From contig JAGWNT010000125.1 of assembly GCA_028871195.1 (NCBI GenBank), positions 1 to 8,256 on the forward strand: a DNA stretch of 8,256 nucleotides. The letters are read 5' to 3'. Numbering within the stretch: position 1 is the stretch's first letter; each line of letters starts with the position of its first letter. The position numbers and the translations under genes are program-made. The notes beneath the pieces are model-generated. The model made no database searches and was not told where the DNA came from. It worked only from the letters and a program-made list of their open reading frames with translations. The stretch is from REEB85 sp018971455 (GTDB lineage Bacteria; Pseudomonadota; Alphaproteobacteria; Acetobacterales; Acetobacteraceae). This document shows positions 7,307 to 8,256 of this stretch, in pieces.

Positions 7307-7711
7307 CGAGCGCACGCCCCGCCCCGCCGCCCGGCGCAGCCGCGGCTTGGGCAGCGGCGTGGTGGCGTCGAGCAGCCCGTGCAGCCGGGCAATGGTCTCC
7401 GGCGTCAGCTTGCGGATGCTCTGGGCCAGGCGGTTGGCCAGCGCCGTCTGCTCGGGCGTCAGCCCGGCCGTGTCCAGCACCACCCGCGGATGGGACAGCC
7501 GGGCCAGGGCGGCCAGCTCCTCCGCCTCGTCCCAGATCAGCCCCAGCACGTCGCAGACCTGGTGCACGAGCCCGGCCCGCGGCGCCCCGCGCTTGCCGTG
7601 TTCCAACGCCGAGAGATAGGCCGCCGAGACCTCGAGCGCCGCCGCCAGCTCCTTCAGCGTCATGCCGCGGGCAGCCCGCAGCGCCCGCATCCGCGCGCCG
7701 AAGGGCGTCAT
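7301..7711 (-). CDS. XRE-family helix-turn-helix protein
   Basis: This is a small DNA-binding protein of 136 residues. An XRE/Cro-type five-helix domain spans about residues 4-58: FGARMRALRAARG, then TLKELAAALEVSAAYLSALE as the helix-turn-helix, HGKRG, and VHQVCDVLGL. The second half (DEAEELAALARLSHPRVVLD, then LTPEQTALANRLAQSIRKL) recalls a conserved alphaproteobacterial family of HTH proteins found beside smr; this is recalled and not searched. The targets are unknown. The C-terminal tail is basic. The start is uncertain: ATG at 7711 begins MTPFG, as the family often does, while an in-frame GTG at 7723 would add four residues. Neither has a strong Shine-Dalgarno. It follows the Smr gene by 49-61 bases and is probably co-transcribed with it. 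Its TAA stop lies inside the last six bases of xseA. Confidence 0.9.
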   Translation of the reverse strand: MTPFGARMRALRAARGMTLKELAAALEVSAAYLSALEHGKRGAPRAGLVHQVCDVLGLIWDEAEELAALARLSHPRVVLDTAGLTPEQTALANRLAQSIRKLTPETIARLHGLLDATTPLPKPRLRRAAGRGVRSL

Positions 7712-7772
7712 GCCGGCCGCCACGGCGCATTGCCGCCGGCATGGATCGCCCTCGACTCTAGCGAATCGGGCA

Positions 7773-8256
7773 TCAGCGCACCCGCCGGATCAGCAGGCGC
7801 ACGGCCCCGGGATTGGCGGCGTGCGGATGGCTCGCCGCCAGCACCAGCGGGCGCAGGGCGGGCAGGTTGAGCCAGTGCGGCAATTCGCGGCGCAGCACCC
7901 CGCCCTCGGCCGGGCCGCGCCCGGTGATCACCTCGACGCAGCGCACCCCGTCGGCGTGGGCGGCGCGCAGGAAGCTCTCCAGCGCGTGGAAGGCGCGCTG
8001 CGCGGTGCGGCCATGCAGGTCGAGCGTCCGCTCGGGCGCCAGGCGGCCGGTGCGCAGGCGGTTCCAGCTGCCGCGATCGAGCCCGCCCGGCGCCGCGCCG
8101 ACCCGCAGGGCCACGGCCCCCATGGCCGCCGCAGACCGCGGCGCGGCGGGCGGCGGCGCCGGTGCGGGACCCATCGGCGGCCCGGCCGGCGCGCCTGGCG
8201 CGGGTGCGGTGTTTGGCGCCGGCGGCGGGGCGGCGGGCGCGCGCCCGGGCAGCGGC
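7773..8256 (-). CDS. Smr/MutS2 C-terminal-like domain protein (start lies beyond the right edge)
   Basis: The frame is open from the right edge to a TGA at 7773-7775, showing about 160 residues. The visible part begins with about 45 residues rich in Pro and Ala, evidently a flexible linker. Then comes LDRGSWNRLRTGRLAPERTLDLHGRT, with the hallmark DLHG near 8013-8021, and VEVITGRGPAEGGVLRRELP near 7881-7935, matching the Smr signature of a TG-x-G loop followed by GVLR. It ends NPGAVRLLIRRVR, the usual last strand. Stand-alone Smr domains in bacteria are linked to nuclease activity on branched DNA or on mRNA of stalled ribosomes; which applies here cannot be told. An internal ATG at 8174 is not a convincing start because the Pro/Ala-rich linker continues upstream of it to the edge. 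The XRE gene follows on the same strand, an order I recall from other alphaproteobacteria. Confidence 0.92.
   Translation of the reverse strand, partial: PLPGRAPAAPPPAPNTAPAPGAPAGPPMGPAPAPPPAAPRSAAAMGAVALRVGAAPGGLDRGSWNRLRTGRLAPERTLDLHGRTAQRAFHALESFLRAAHADGVRCVEVITGRGPAEGGVLRRELPHWLNLPALRPLVLAASHPHAANPGAVRLLIRRVR

Noticed and set aside
7338..7347. The perfect palindrome AGCCGCGGCT as a terminator or operator
   Set aside because: It lies inside the XRE coding sequence, has no loop or T-run, and ten-base palindromes of this composition are expected by chance in such GC-rich DNA.
8175..8256. The GC-rich right end as a simple repeat or intergenic region
   Set aside because: In the minus-strand frame of the Smr gene it reads as a continuous Pro/Ala/Gly linker without stops, so it is best taken as coding.

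Overview
No previously undescribed system is visible in this window. It is an ordinary, compact stretch of chromosomal housekeeping genes from a very GC-rich bacterium. I see no mobile elements, CRISPR, tRNA or rRNA genes. The best guess is an alphaproteobacterium, possibly of the Acetobacteraceae/Rhodospirillales type. This rests on strong G/C preference at third codon positions, the gpmI-envC adjacency, the divergent purD/xseA pair, the smr-XRE pair and the Gly/Arg-rich UvrB tail. All of these are familiar from alphaproteobacteria, but the taxon is an inference.

Left block, minus strand, reading right to left: purD (5861-4593, purine biosynthesis), uvrB (4523-2313, nucleotide excision repair), gpmI (2213-696, cofactor-independent phosphoglycerate mutase), and the N-terminal two hundred or so residues of an EnvC-like murein hydrolase activator (599 to the left edge). 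The gaps are short (69, 99 and 96 bases). Three of the four genes have clear Shine-Dalgarno sequences; envC does not. The genes could be co-transcribed in part, but a weak promoter-like pair lies in front of gpmI. Their jobs are unrelated except that all are housekeeping.

Middle: xseA (5912-7306, plus strand), the large subunit of exonuclease VII, diverges from purD across a 50-base gap.

Right block, minus strand: a Smr-domain protein whose start lies beyond the right edge (8256-7773), followed by a small XRE-type helix-turn-helix protein (7711 or 7723 to 7301). The stop codon of the XRE gene lies within six bases shared with the stop of xseA, so the two genes converge with overlapping ends.

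The most striking pattern is a plus-strand open frame of about 5.9 kb lying antisense to the four left-hand genes. It is codon-aligned with all of them and is explained by the absence of TTA, CTA and TCA codons, not by a giant gene.
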